NCBI GenBank assembly: GCA_965204215.1
Contig: CBDBDZ010000013.1
Coordinates: forward strand, 930,001-994,000
Source: CBDBDZ01 sp965204215
GTDB lineage: Bacteria; Pseudomonadota; Gammaproteobacteria; Pseudomonadales; GM7GCV1
Direction: 5' to 3'
Length of the DNA: 64,000 nucleotides
Every line of letters begins with the position of its first letter. The stretch's first letter is position 1. Position numbers and translations under genes: made by a program. Shown here piece after piece: positions 33,787 through 42,181 of the stretch. The notes under the pieces were generated by a model. That model made no database searches and was not told where the DNA came from. It worked only from the letters and a program-made list of their open reading frames with translations.

Positions 33787-35226
33787 ATGAATCATTACGA
33801 CAACTATATAGCCGGACAGTGGATTGGAAGTGAGCATCGCATCGACAATATTAATCCTTCTGATATCAGCCAAAATTTGGGTATGGTGGCTCAGGCCAGG
33901 GTTGAAGATTTGAACAAAGCAGTGGAATCCGCTAAAACGGCGCAATTAGAGTGGGCAAGATCACCTTTGGAAACAAGGCAACGTGTGTTGCATAATATTG
34001 GTGAAACCATGATACAGCGCGCCGAAGCGATAGGCAAAATTCTTTCACTGGAAGAGGGTAAACCACTGGCAGAAGGTCGTGGTGAGGTTTATCGAGCAGG
34101 GCAATTTTTTACCTATTATGCTGCTGAAGTGCTTCGGCAAATAGGCGATTTGGCTGATTCGGTCCGACCAGGGGTCGAAGTCATGGTGCAGCGTGAACCT
34201 GTGGGTGTTGTTGGAGTTATTGCCCCCTGGAATTTTCCCATTGCTATTCCTGCATGGAAAATAGCACCGGCATTGGCATTTGGCAATGGTGTTATTCTAA
34301 AACCTGCCAACCTTGTTCCAGCCAGTGCCGTGGCATTGATGCAGATTATTGCTGATCAACCAGAACTACCCAAAGGATTAGTAAATTTAGTGATGGGTTC
34401 AGGTTCAGCTATCGGAAATGCGATGAGTTGTCATGCGGATATTGACGCCATTACGTTTACTGGTTCATTAGATGTTGGTAAGCAGATTGCATCCTCAGCT
34501 GTGACTAATTTAACCAAAATTCAAATGGAAATGGGTTCTAAAAATGCGCTTGTAGTGATGGACGATGCGAATATGGATACCGCCATAACTTGCTCATTGG
34601 GGGGTGCATTTGGTGGCACAGGTCAAAAATGTACGGCTTCGTCACGTCTGGTGGTTCACGAGGCGGTACATGATGAATTTGTTGAAAAACTGGCACAAGG
34701 TGCTGATGCAATGGTAGTTGATCATGCGCTTAAAGAAGGTACTCAACTTGGACCAGTGGTTAGCAAAACACAATTGCAGCAAAATCAAAACTATTTGCAA
34801 ATTGGTAAGCAAGAAGGGGCTAATTTACTCTGTGGTGGCGATGTTGTCAGTCGTGATACTGAAGGTTATTATATGACGCCAGCCATCTTTACCGAAACCG
34901 GCAATTCCATGCAAATTAACCGCGATGAAATTTTTGGTCCCATTGCATCAATTATCAAAGTTTCATCCTATGACGAAGCGTTGGCTACGGTTAATGACAC
35001 AAGGTTTGGTTTGTCATCAGGTATTATTACTCAGTCGCTAGCTACTGCTACGCACTTTCGACGCAATGTTAAAACTGGTTGTGCTATGGTTAATTTACCC
35101 ACTGCGGGAACGGACTATCATGTGCCATTTGGTGGGCGAGGTGACTCGAGCTATGGTGTGCGTGAACAAGGGCAATACGCTGTTGAATTTTATACTACCA
35201 TTAAAACCAGCTATATTTCAGCCTGA
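33787..35226 (+). CDS. NAD(P)-dependent aldehyde dehydrogenase, ketoglutarate-semialdehyde type
   Basis: 479 residues. 'VVGVIAPWNFPIAIPAWKIAPALAFGNGVILKPA' (cofactor site), 'ITFTGSLDVGKQIAS', catalytic Glu in 'QMEMGSKNALVVMDD' and catalytic Cys in 'GGTGQKCTASSR'. The closest group by eye is alpha-ketoglutaric semialdehyde dehydrogenase. It starts 3 nt after the M14 gene and heads a tight set with the dipeptidase, a 558-aa unknown, DUF3726 and an MFS exporter. True substrate unknown. Confidence 0.9.
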   Translation: MNHYDNYIAGQWIGSEHRIDNINPSDISQNLGMVAQARVEDLNKAVESAKTAQLEWARSPLETRQRVLHNIGETMIQRAEAIGKILSLEEGKPLAEGRGEVYRAGQFFTYYAAEVLRQIGDLADSVRPGVEVMVQREPVGVVGVIAPWNFPIAIPAWKIAPALAFGNGVILKPANLVPASAVALMQIIADQPELPKGLVNLVMGSGSAIGNAMSCHADIDAITFTGSLDVGKQIASSAVTNLTKIQMEMGSKNALVVMDDANMDTAITCSLGGAFGGTGQKCTASSRLVVHEAVHDEFVEKLAQGADAMVVDHALKEGTQLGPVVSKTQLQQNQNYLQIGKQEGANLLCGGDVVSRDTEGYYMTPAIFTETGNSMQINRDEIFGPIASIIKVSSYDEALATVNDTRFGLSSGIITQSLATATHFRRNVKTGCAMVNLPTAGTDYHVPFGGRGDSSYGVREQGQYAVEFYTTIKTSYISA

Positions 35227-35233
35227 TCGAGTT

Positions 35234-36214
35234 ATGAGTTACCGAATTGACTGCTTGCAATACGCTAACTGGAGTGAGCGCATCTTTCAACAAATGCGTG
35301 AAGGCAAGGTAGACGCGGTACATGTTACCATTGCTTACCATGAAAATTTTCGGGAAACTGTTGCTAATATGGAACAGTGGAATCGCTATTTCGAACGTTT
35401 TTCTCACTTAATTATTAAAGGTCACTCAACAGCAGACATAGACTTAGCCCAACAGACAAATCGCACTGCGATATTTTTTGGTTTCCAAAACGCATCACCT
35501 ATGGAAGACGATATTGGACTGGTTGAAATCCTGCACAGCTTGGGCGCGCGCTTTATGCAACTAACTTATAACAACCAATCGCTATTGGGAACGGGTTGCT
35601 ATGAGTCTGTTGATTCGGGTATTACGCGTATGGGTAAAGAAGTTATTGCCGAAATGAATCGTGTGGGTTTAGTAGTGGATATGAGTCACTCTGCGGAATT
35701 ATCAACATTACAGGCGATTGAGATGAGTCAGCGTCCTATCGTTATTTCTCATGCAAACCCTGCATTTTGGCATCCTGCAAAACGTAATAAGTCGAATCAA
35801 GTGTTAAGGCAATTAAGTGAGTCAGGAGGTATGTTAGGGCTTTCGTTATACCCTCATCATTTACGTGATGGAAGCGCTTGTACCTTACAAAGTTTCTGTC
35901 AAATGGTCGCCGACACAGTGGAATTAATGGGCATTGAGCATGTGGGTATCGGTTCAGATTTATGTCAGGATCAACCCGATTCGGTTGTAGAGTGGATGCG
36001 AGTGGGTCGCTGGACAAAAAAAATTGACTACGGCGAAGGTAATGCTGACGCAGCAGGTTTTCCACCTATGCCCAGTTGGTTTAAAGACAATCGACATTTT
36101 GATAATATAGCAAACGGTTTGTTAGAGAAAGGGTTTAGCCCTGAAGAGACCGATGCAGTTATGGGTAATAATTGGTATCGGTTTTATGCAGACAACTTTT
36201 GCCCAGAAAGCTAA
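35234..36214 (+). CDS. Membrane-dipeptidase-like (M19 family) protein
   Basis: 326 residues from ATG at 35234, 7 nt after the ALDH stop. C-terminal ligands of the M19 family are present: 'VVDMSHSAE', 'IVISHANPAFWHPAKRNKSN' and 'HVGIGSDLCQDQ'. The N-terminal HxD metal pair reads 'VDAVHVTIAYHEN' and the bridging Glu position reads 'FFGFQNASPMEDD', so by eye the Asp and Glu are not conserved. It may bind metal differently or act on something other than dipeptides. No signal peptide, so cytosolic. Confidence 0.8.
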   Translation: MSYRIDCLQYANWSERIFQQMREGKVDAVHVTIAYHENFRETVANMEQWNRYFERFSHLIIKGHSTADIDLAQQTNRTAIFFGFQNASPMEDDIGLVEILHSLGARFMQLTYNNQSLLGTGCYESVDSGITRMGKEVIAEMNRVGLVVDMSHSAELSTLQAIEMSQRPIVISHANPAFWHPAKRNKSNQVLRQLSESGGMLGLSLYPHHLRDGSACTLQSFCQMVADTVELMGIEHVGIGSDLCQDQPDSVVEWMRVGRWTKKIDYGEGNADAAGFPPMPSWFKDNRHFDNIANGLLEKGFSPEETDAVMGNNWYRFYADNFCPES

Positions 36215-37862
36215 AACGCGAGTATTAAGGTCGGCTAATGATGTGATGCGTCTTGAGCGTATGGGTTGCGCTCACCAATCACGTCTATCTTTTATGCGCC
36301 AATTATTGCGCCGTGCATCCAACGAACAATGGCAATTTCAGCGTACTCAATGGCAGATTAATTCCAATGGTGTTGGTCATGCTGTTTACCAGGTTTACAC
36401 GGGAGAGCGTTATTATTCTTTGCTAGCATTTAGTCACGACTTGTTGCCTGAACAACGCTCGGACCGGGTTATAGCAACAGCGTGGGATGCAACATTTACA
36501 CTGTTTGATGGTAAACCCTCAACAGAAGATATTAGTCGTTTAAAAGCCAATGTACCTCTTCAGGAAGCAGGCAGAATAAGTGTCAGTGAATTAACCTTAT
36601 CAAGAGCTAACCGCTCGGGGCGCCTATTTACTCATGTAGTGGATTGCCTGTCTCAAGGACAACAGCCAGAACTTGAAAGAGTCGAGGCAACTGGGTACTT
36701 AATGCGTACTACTGCTGTTTATGGTTCTGGTAAATTTGGCGCAGCAGACTATGAATTAATTCAAAATCGCGCTGAATTTCAATCTCCGTTTCAGGTGGAG
36801 TTATTAACTGTGTATTTAATACGCTTGTTCAGTATTGATATTGTTGAACACCTTGCTTGTGTGACCAGCCATCAAGCGGTTGCGCTATCTCCGCAAATAC
36901 GCCGTATTTTAGGCATCGGTAATTCAACAGGTTTGGGAATGGCTCCCTATTTGATTAACCATCCTCAATTACTACACAACTGGATAAACGCCAGAGAACA
37001 GGCATTGCGCAATGTGCGATGTATTCAAAAGGCAAGTGAGAGCGAAGTTGCGACATTTAAAGCCTTGCTAAAACGTACCCTATATAACAATACGTTGTGG
37101 TATAGCGAACACGCGATACAAAAACAAAAAATTGAGCAGTTGTCAAGTGATGGTCAGCGGTTTTTATCTTATATTAAACATTTGGATTTTTCTCAAGATT
37201 ATGTCTGGGATAACATCTATCACTATTGTGCGGATAATCTGTCGATGGAAGCTCAAGAGCAATTGAATATGTTGATGTTGGAACCTTATGCCGAGAGGGT
37301 TGATCATTTTGGCGAAAGTATGAGTGCTGACAATCAATGCCAATTATTTGCTAAATCGCTAATTCAAGGTACAGTAGAGTCCATGATTGCTCAAATAGAA
37401 ACCTACTGTGATTGGGCGCTTGATGATACAGCAGATTCAGAGCAATACTGGTATGTGTCGGAAAACAAACTGGAACCACGTTTTGGCAAGCATATTCACG
37501 ATGAAATTGCAGTGCTACCGTTAAATATTAAACAACAGATCAACACCTTTCACCAACAGTTATTAAGGGTAGATACATCGCTGCTATTAGCTGAATTTTT
37601 ATTACTGCGGCCTCAGTTTCGCTTTATTGCCCAGCGTATTGCGCGAGTACCACTGTCACCTTACAGGGAAGTTCGCGATAATGTTGCCAGTAGTCACACC
37701 ATGCCGATTGATCTGCTGCGGTTAAAATTATCATTTTTTGGTGCAACAAAATTTGACCCGAGGTCGGACAGATGGGTGCGAATTAATATGTTTCAATATG
37801 CCCCTTTCCCTCACGAACTAGACCAGTCAAATGATGATTGGGTTTTTCCTGAACTTCAATAA
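36186..37862 (+). CDS. Unknown protein, 558 aa, in the ALDH-dipeptidase operon
   Basis: 558 residues from ATG at 36186, which overlaps the dipeptidase end by 29 nt; the frame is open further upstream inside that gene. No signal peptide or membrane helix seen. It is soluble, helical in its second half, and rich in Gln, His and Trp. Recognisable conserved-looking patches are 'RLERMGCAHQSRLSFMRQLLRR', 'VIATAWDATFTLFDGKP' and 'TTAVYGSGKFGAADYE'. No family recognised with confidence. Fixed position between a dipeptidase and a DUF3726 gene suggests a shared pathway. Confidence 0.8.
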   Translation: MQTTFAQKAKTRVLRSANDVMRLERMGCAHQSRLSFMRQLLRRASNEQWQFQRTQWQINSNGVGHAVYQVYTGERYYSLLAFSHDLLPEQRSDRVIATAWDATFTLFDGKPSTEDISRLKANVPLQEAGRISVSELTLSRANRSGRLFTHVVDCLSQGQQPELERVEATGYLMRTTAVYGSGKFGAADYELIQNRAEFQSPFQVELLTVYLIRLFSIDIVEHLACVTSHQAVALSPQIRRILGIGNSTGLGMAPYLINHPQLLHNWINAREQALRNVRCIQKASESEVATFKALLKRTLYNNTLWYSEHAIQKQKIEQLSSDGQRFLSYIKHLDFSQDYVWDNIYHYCADNLSMEAQEQLNMLMLEPYAERVDHFGESMSADNQCQLFAKSLIQGTVESMIAQIETYCDWALDDTADSEQYWYVSENKLEPRFGKHIHDEIAVLPLNIKQQINTFHQQLLRVDTSLLLAEFLLLRPQFRFIAQRIARVPLSPYREVRDNVASSHTMPIDLLRLKLSFFGATKFDPRSDRWVRINMFQYAPFPHELDQSNDDWVFPELQ

Positions 37863-37867
37863 GACTT

Positions 37868-38473
37868 ATGCAATCGTTATCATTAAATGAATTTAATACT
37901 TTATTAAAACGCGCTGCAAGAGGGGTGGGCATGGAATGGGGCTATGCAGAAATGTTTGCTCAATTATGCATCATGTTGATTAAGCAACCTTTAATGGGAA
38001 ACGTAGAACAAAGTAAAATTGTGAATTATTGTGTGCTCTTTTTACAGCAATTGAATCAAACACCAGCATGGTTTGTAGCGCCAGATGCAACCCAAATTCA
38101 CCAGGGATTGTTGACAGTTGGAGTTGAGAAAAGAGACAAGGACAAGGTATTAAACCCTGTTATTGTCGCTTGCATTTTGAGCGATTTTGAATGGAAAAAT
38201 ACATCATTGAAGATAACTAACATTGGCTTTCCTGCGCTTTTATTACCTATTGTTCACCAATATATAGGTGAAGTAGATGCAAAGCAGTGGGCAGAGGTTA
38301 AACTGTCCGATATGATTATTGACTTTTGTGCTACATCGAATATTAAAAGAGATAAACCATCAACAGTAAGCCGTGTTTTTATAAGTAAAGATGAATTGAA
38401 CCAGTTAAATCAATTAATGTTACAAATGTGTGTACCAGAGTCTGAGCTAAGCTTGAAAGACGCTGGCTCATAA
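37868..38473 (+). CDS. DUF3726-like protein
   Basis: 201 residues. The N-terminus 'SLNEFNTLLKRAARGVGMEWGYAEMFAQ' matches the DUF3726 pattern recalled from marine alpha- and gammaproteobacteria. No signal peptide or catalytic motif seen. It starts 5 nt after the 558-aa protein and ends 11 nt before the MFS gene. Function unknown. Confidence 0.7.
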   Translation: MQSLSLNEFNTLLKRAARGVGMEWGYAEMFAQLCIMLIKQPLMGNVEQSKIVNYCVLFLQQLNQTPAWFVAPDATQIHQGLLTVGVEKRDKDKVLNPVIVACILSDFEWKNTSLKITNIGFPALLLPIVHQYIGEVDAKQWAEVKLSDMIIDFCATSNIKRDKPSTVSRVFISKDELNQLNQLMLQMCVPESELSLKDAGS

Positions 38474-38484
38474 TTTGAGATAAT

Positions 38485-39864
38485 ATGTCTGTTAAACCAC
38501 CTTCAACTCGCCGACGAGCCTTCATTCTATGCAGTATTGGACTGGTTTATTTTATTAATGTCTTTGCGCTATCATCCATTAATATCGCCATTCCTGCTAT
38601 AGCTGATGAATTCAAAGTATCGGCGCTGTTGCTAAATTGGACAGGTATGATTTTCTTGGTGTCGATGATGATGTTCACCCTACCCATAGCCAAGTTGGCA
38701 AATGGTATAGGGCGACGAACTATTTTTATTATGGGTATGATTGTTTTTATAGTGAGTAGCGTTATTAGTGTGGTGGCAGACTCGATTTACATGGTGCTTG
38801 CTATAAGGTTTTTCCAGGGAGTAGGTTCAGCGGCCTTATTTTCCAGTGGTTTAGCCATTATTGCAGCCATCTATCCTGAGGGAGAAAAAGCTGGAGCCAT
38901 AGGCATTATCAATACTATGGTCTACACAGGGATGACCCTAGGGCCTATGCTTGGCGGTTGGATTTTACAATTATACAACTGGCGAATATTAATGGCATTA
39001 CCTGCTATTGTTGTGCTGTTGTCTTTGTTCGCCTTTATGGTTTCTGTTAATCAAAATCGCAGAACATTAGCCGAATCCATTGATTGGATAGGCACAACGA
39101 TTTGGTCGCTGGCTTTATGGGTCATTTTCTTAAGCATATCGTTGCCTATATCAATGTTAACCTTGGTGGGTTTAACTCTGGGTATTGGTTTATTGATAGT
39201 CTTCGTTAAGCAACAGAATCGCAGTAATAACCCTTTAGTTAATTTGGAGCGATTGAAAAAAAATAAATTATTTAATCGTTCCATTCTCGCTTCTATATGT
39301 AGTTATGCGGGTAATTATTCGTTAATTTTTTTATTGAGCTTATATTTGCAATATATTATCCAACTAGACTCATTACAGGCGGGTAAAATATTGGCAGTGC
39401 AAGCCTTGCTAATGGCGCTACTGTCTTCAATGGTTGGCAAATTATCTAATCGTTTTGGTACCGCTAACATGGCAATTAGCGGCTGTGTTTTTATGGTTTT
39501 AGCTTACTTTGTGCTATCTCGATTGACGATGGAAAGTAGCGTAATGATTGTGATTACTGGTCTAATCCTGAATGGTTTTGGTTTTGGGTTATTTAGTGCA
39601 CCAAATAATACCATAGCTATGGAGGCCGTTCCTGCTGAACGCTTGAATATAGGTTCAGCGCTGGTTAATTTGGCTCGAAATATTGGCAGTACCATGGGTA
39701 TGGCTGTTGTATTGTTGTTGACTTCTTTTTATTTAGGGAGAGCAGTTATCAATGAAAGTAATTTGCCTGATTTGATGAAGTTGATTCAAACGGCAATGTT
39801 TATTTCTATGGCTTTTTCATTAATCGCGTGTTACTTTTCTTACAGTCGCAAAAATATGCAATAG
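38485..39864 (+). CDS. MFS transporter, EmrB/QacA-like (about 14 helices)
   Basis: 459 residues, hydrophobic throughout, with about 14 predicted membrane spans. Motif A 'LANGIGRRTIF' follows helix 2, and motif C-like 'GMTLGPMLGGWIL' is in helix 5, typical of DHA2 proton-driven exporters. It is the last gene of the five-gene set and may export a product of that pathway. The TAG stop directly precedes a repeat beginning AGAGCTTTGCG. Confidence 0.88.
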   Translation: MSVKPPSTRRRAFILCSIGLVYFINVFALSSINIAIPAIADEFKVSALLLNWTGMIFLVSMMMFTLPIAKLANGIGRRTIFIMGMIVFIVSSVISVVADSIYMVLAIRFFQGVGSAALFSSGLAIIAAIYPEGEKAGAIGIINTMVYTGMTLGPMLGGWILQLYNWRILMALPAIVVLLSLFAFMVSVNQNRRTLAESIDWIGTTIWSLALWVIFLSISLPISMLTLVGLTLGIGLLIVFVKQQNRSNNPLVNLERLKKNKLFNRSILASICSYAGNYSLIFLLSLYLQYIIQLDSLQAGKILAVQALLMALLSSMVGKLSNRFGTANMAISGCVFMVLAYFVLSRLTMESSVMIVITGLILNGFGFGLFSAPNNTIAMEAVPAERLNIGSALVNLARNIGSTMGMAVVLLLTSFYLGRAVINESNLPDLMKLIQTAMFISMAFSLIACYFSYSRKNMQ

Positions 39865-39970
39865 AGAGCTTTGCGTAATGTGACGAACGGTAACTCGGTC
39901 GCGAACCATTGAAATACAAGAAAATTCGCATATTTTATTGCCATTTTTAAATGGTTACCAAAATAGGTAA
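39863..39970. repeat. Chimeric repeat: family A end joined to family D interior
   Basis: The first 23 bases (GAGAGCTTTGCGTAATGTGACGA region) match an end of MITE family A; from about 39887 the sequence matches family D (CTCGGTCGCGAACC, GAAATACAAGAAAATTCGCA). The far end of neither family is intact. It lies between the MFS gene and the cassette cluster. Confidence 0.65.
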
Positions 39971-40025
39971 TTAAAAAATTAAGATTATTAGTCATCATAT
40001 AGTAAAACGAAAAAATCGATTTTTT

Positions 40026-40054
40026 TTGACAAACTAGCTATCAGCATATATAAT
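40026..40054 (+). promoter_or_regulatory. Perfect consensus sigma70 promoter before the cassette cluster
   Basis: TTGACA at 40026-40031, 17-nt spacer, TATAAT at 40049-40054: both hexamers and the spacing match consensus exactly. It lies 17 nt upstream of the first cassette boundary (GTTATGA at 40071) and reads into the cassettes, like a cassette promoter. AAGGAG at 40082-40087 serves the first gene. Confidence 0.9.
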
Positions 40055-40095
40055 TAACCTATGATTAATTGTTATGAATTTAAGGAGCTTCAAAC

Positions 40096-40797
40096 TTGAT
40101 CAAGTTATTTAGCTTCGGGGAAAGCCTTGGTGTCGCTGACATTAGCCCATTTGTTTTAAAAATTGATGCTTACATGAGGATGGCAGGAATCGATTTTGAA
40201 TCTTCTCCAGATTTTAATAACCTCATGAAAGCGCCTAAAGGCAAGCTGCCATATATCGACGATGAGGGGGTTATTGTCTCTGACTCGTTTTTTATAATAA
40301 GGCATCTCAAAAAGAAATATGGTGTTTCGCTCGATCAGCACCTTACTGATGAGCAGAAAGCAATATCTAAGTTGATAATAAAATCGTTAGATGAGAATTT
40401 TTATTGGTGCCTTATATATTCTCGTTGGATAAACAATGACACATGGCCAACGATTAGAAGCACACTTTTTGGTGATATGCCGTTTCCACTAAAATATGTT
40501 GTTCCTTCTGTCGCCAGAAAAGGGGTAAAAAGTGCTTTTATTAAGCGTGGAATGGGGAAGCATAGCGACTCGGAAATATTGGAAATTGCAGAAGATACAC
40601 TCCAAAATTTATCAGTGATGTTGTCTGATAAAACCTATTTTTTCGGCGATTCGCCGAGTACTTTGGATGCAGCTACGTATGCTTTTTTAGCCCAAGTTAC
40701 ATTAGCTGAGCTAGATAACTCCCTCAATGAGTTAGCGCGAACATTTGAGAACTTGGTAAGCTACTGCGAAAGAATAACGACAGAGTACTATCGATAA
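40096..40797 (+). CDS. GST-like protein (FAXC/Tom37-type), cassette 1
   Basis: 233 residues. N-terminal thioredoxin-like domain ('MIKLFSFGESLGVADISPFVLKIDAYMRMAGIDFES', then 'PKGKLPYIDDEGVIVSDSFFIIRHLKKKYG') and C-terminal helical domain with 'FFGDSPSTLDAATYAFLAQV', as in failed-axon-connections-like glutathione S-transferases. TTG start with AAGGAG 8 nt upstream. It lies behind a perfect promoter and ends 1 nt before an attC R'' box. Probable detoxification or glutathione-linked role; substrate unknown. Confidence 0.85.
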   Translation: MIKLFSFGESLGVADISPFVLKIDAYMRMAGIDFESSPDFNNLMKAPKGKLPYIDDEGVIVSDSFFIIRHLKKKYGVSLDQHLTDEQKAISKLIIKSLDENFYWCLIYSRWINNDTWPTIRSTLFGDMPFPLKYVVPSVARKGVKSAFIKRGMGKHSDSEILEIAEDTLQNLSVMLSDKTYFFGDSPSTLDAATYAFLAQVTLAELDNSLNELARTFENLVSYCERITTEYYR

Positions 40798-40798
40798 T

Positions 40799-40885
40799 TC
40801 ATAACAAGCGGCTGCAGCGAACAACCCTTATACCAAAGTTAAAATTTTGTCATAAGGGTCGTCGCTGACCCGCAACCCGTTATAT
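40799..40885 (+). other. attC site 1
   Basis: R'' TCATAAC (40799-40805) and R' GTTATAT (40879-40885) flank a long imperfect palindrome; CAGCGAACAACCCTTAT pairs with ATAAGGGTCGTCGCTG apart from unpaired bases, as in attC. Follows the GST gene. Confidence 0.85.
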
Positions 40886-40905
40886 TCATTACTAGAGAGA
40901 TATCT

Positions 40906-41229
40906 ATGTTCAAAATTAAAAGTGTAGTTTTCTGTATTTTTATGGTTTGTTCTTTTAATTCGTATGCAGGGTGGTCAACTACCATGGATGCTAAAGTTGT
41001 AAAAGTTACTGCACACGTCGATAGATATATTATTCATACAACAATTACGGATGCTAACTGTAATGGTAAATTCTATTGGTTAACCACAACAGAAACATCG
41101 AAAGAAATGCTATCAATGGCAATGATGGCTTTGGCTAGTCAAATGACTGTGGCAGTGGTATATGACGAAAACCCTACAAGTTGTAGTTGGGCTGGTGACT
41201 TCATGACTCATATATCTGTTGCCCAATAA
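40906..41229 (+). CDS. Small secreted protein, cassette 2
   Basis: 107 residues with a clear signal peptide ('MFKIKSVVFCIFMVCSFNSYA-GW'). The mature part has two Cys (in DANCNGKF and NPTSCSW) that could form a disulphide. 'GAGAGATATCT' upstream gives a GAGAG ribosome-binding site at about 9 nt. The gene starts 20 nt after attC 1 and ends 3 nt before attC 2, typical of cassettes. No named family; function unknown. Confidence 0.8.
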   Translation: MFKIKSVVFCIFMVCSFNSYAGWSTTMDAKVVKVTAHVDRYIIHTTITDANCNGKFYWLTTTETSKEMLSMAMMALASQMTVAVVYDENPTSCSWAGDFMTHISVAQ

Positions 41230-41232
41230 GAA

Positions 41233-41303
41233 ATATAATAAACCGAAGCAACAGATTTATTTAAGGTCACACCTTAATTAAACTGCTGTTCGCAGTGTTA
41301 TAC
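41233..41303 (+). other. attC site 2
   Basis: About 71 nt. R'' ATATAAT (41233-41239, one mismatch to the box expected from the cassette start) and R' GTTATAC (41297-41303). Central arms ATTTATTTAAGGT and ACCTTAATTAAA pair around CAC; CAACAG and CTGTTCG extend the stem. Confidence 0.72.
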
Positions 41304-41336
41304 GAAAATATATACCGGAACTAAGAGTAAATAGAA

Positions 41337-41585
41337 ATGGAAAATATACAAACTATCACAACTTTTTTAGGTTGGTGCTCTATCGTCACTTTAGGTATAT
41401 ATTTATTTACTGTATTAGCTTTAATGGGCTTTAGAGACCCTGTCAAAAAAATACATTCAAAACTTTCTGGCGTTCCAGGTGATAAACTAGATGAGCTGTA
41501 TTTTAATTATTTAGCAAATTTCAAATTAGCTTTAATTATTCTAAATGTAGCGCCTTATGTAGCACTGAAACTTATGGCATCGTAA
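41337..41585 (+). CDS. DUF6868-like small membrane protein, cassette 3
   Basis: 82 residues with two transmembrane helices (about 8-30 and 62-80). 'FLGWCSIVTLGIYLFTVLALMGFRDPVKKIHSKLSGV' and 'YFNYLANFKLALIILNVAPYVALKLM' match the DUF6868 pattern as I recall it. It fills cassette 3, bounded by GTTATAC at 41297 and GTATAAC at 41591. Function unknown. Confidence 0.8.
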   Translation: MENIQTITTFLGWCSIVTLGIYLFTVLALMGFRDPVKKIHSKLSGVPGDKLDELYFNYLANFKLALIILNVAPYVALKLMAS

Positions 41586-41590
41586 CTTAC

Positions 41591-41716
41591 GTATAACAAG
41601 TTTAGGCAGCCTCGCCCTTCAGGCTGGACTGCCTTTCCGTCACTTGGTTTGTGTAGATTTTACCTTTTAGCACAAACCAAGTGCCAAAAAGTCAGCCGCT
41701 GCTAAAGGCGTTAAAC
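41591..41716 (+). other. attC site 3 (long, VCR-like)
   Basis: 126 nt. R'' GTATAAC (41591-41597), R' GTTAAAC (41710-41716, full match to GTTRRRY). Arms TTTAGGCAGC and GCTGCTAAA pair, and inside is a perfect 13-bp inverted repeat CACTTGGTTTGTG/CACAAACCAAGTG (41641-41653, 41671-41683). Confidence 0.82.
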
Positions 41717-41742
41717 ACTGACGCTTGCGCGTCAGTGTTTAA
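41711..41742. other. Perfect 14-bp hairpin in a gene-less mini-cassette
   Basis: TTAAACACTGACGC and GCGTCAGTGTTTAA flank a TTGC loop. It begins exactly at the boundary of attC 3. The 71 nt to the next R'' box hold no reading frame. Stem lacks a T-tract, so it is not a classic terminator. Confidence 0.7.
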
Positions 41743-41786
41743 TGGGTTGCGTGTTTCCACTCGCCTGTTTTCGCCGCGCAAGCGCG

Positions 41787-41842
41787 GCTTAACAAGCGGC
41801 TGCAGCGAACAACCCTTATACCAAAGTTAAAATTTTGTCATG
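41787..41842 (+). other. attC site 4, left half only
   Basis: R'' GCTTAAC (41787-41793) followed by a 51-nt stretch (41791-41841) identical to the left half of attC 1 (40803-40853). The matching right half is missing; sequence after TTTTGTCAT diverges. A truncated attC. Confidence 0.8.
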
Positions 41843-41979
41843 AGTGTCATGCACCAAATTTATTCTTATTATCGTTACTGTTTGTTCCAATGTATACAAA
41901 TATGTGGACTGACGAATAGTTCATATAAAACACTTTCTACGCTAACAGTTATTGTGTTTTATCATACTATAATGGTTCC

Positions 41980-42179
41980 ATGAATATATTCAAAAACGAA
42001 TTACAGAAAGGTAATATTGCGAAGTACAGCTATGATATTTCAAAAATACTATTAGCGATTGTCGTGTAACTCCGCTGGTTCAAAAAGGGTTATCGAATTA
42101 TTATTTGATTTTTGGAGGTTTACTTATGTCACTCATATTTCTTTAGGTAGGGCATCGTATTGATGGTACCGAGGTTTAA
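41980..42179 (+). pseudogene. Broken small membrane-protein gene (cassette)
   Basis: ATG at 41980 opens MNIFKNELQKGNIAKYSYD then SKILLAIVV, stopping at TAA 42067. A shifted frame from 42069 continues TPLVQKGLSNYYLIFGGLLM, then hits TAG at 42144 and continues VGHRIDGTEV to TAA 42177-42179. Joined, the pieces read as one two-helix membrane protein similar to DUF6722-type small proteins. One frameshift and one in-frame stop mark it as dead. Confidence 0.65.
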
Positions 42180-42181
42180 AA

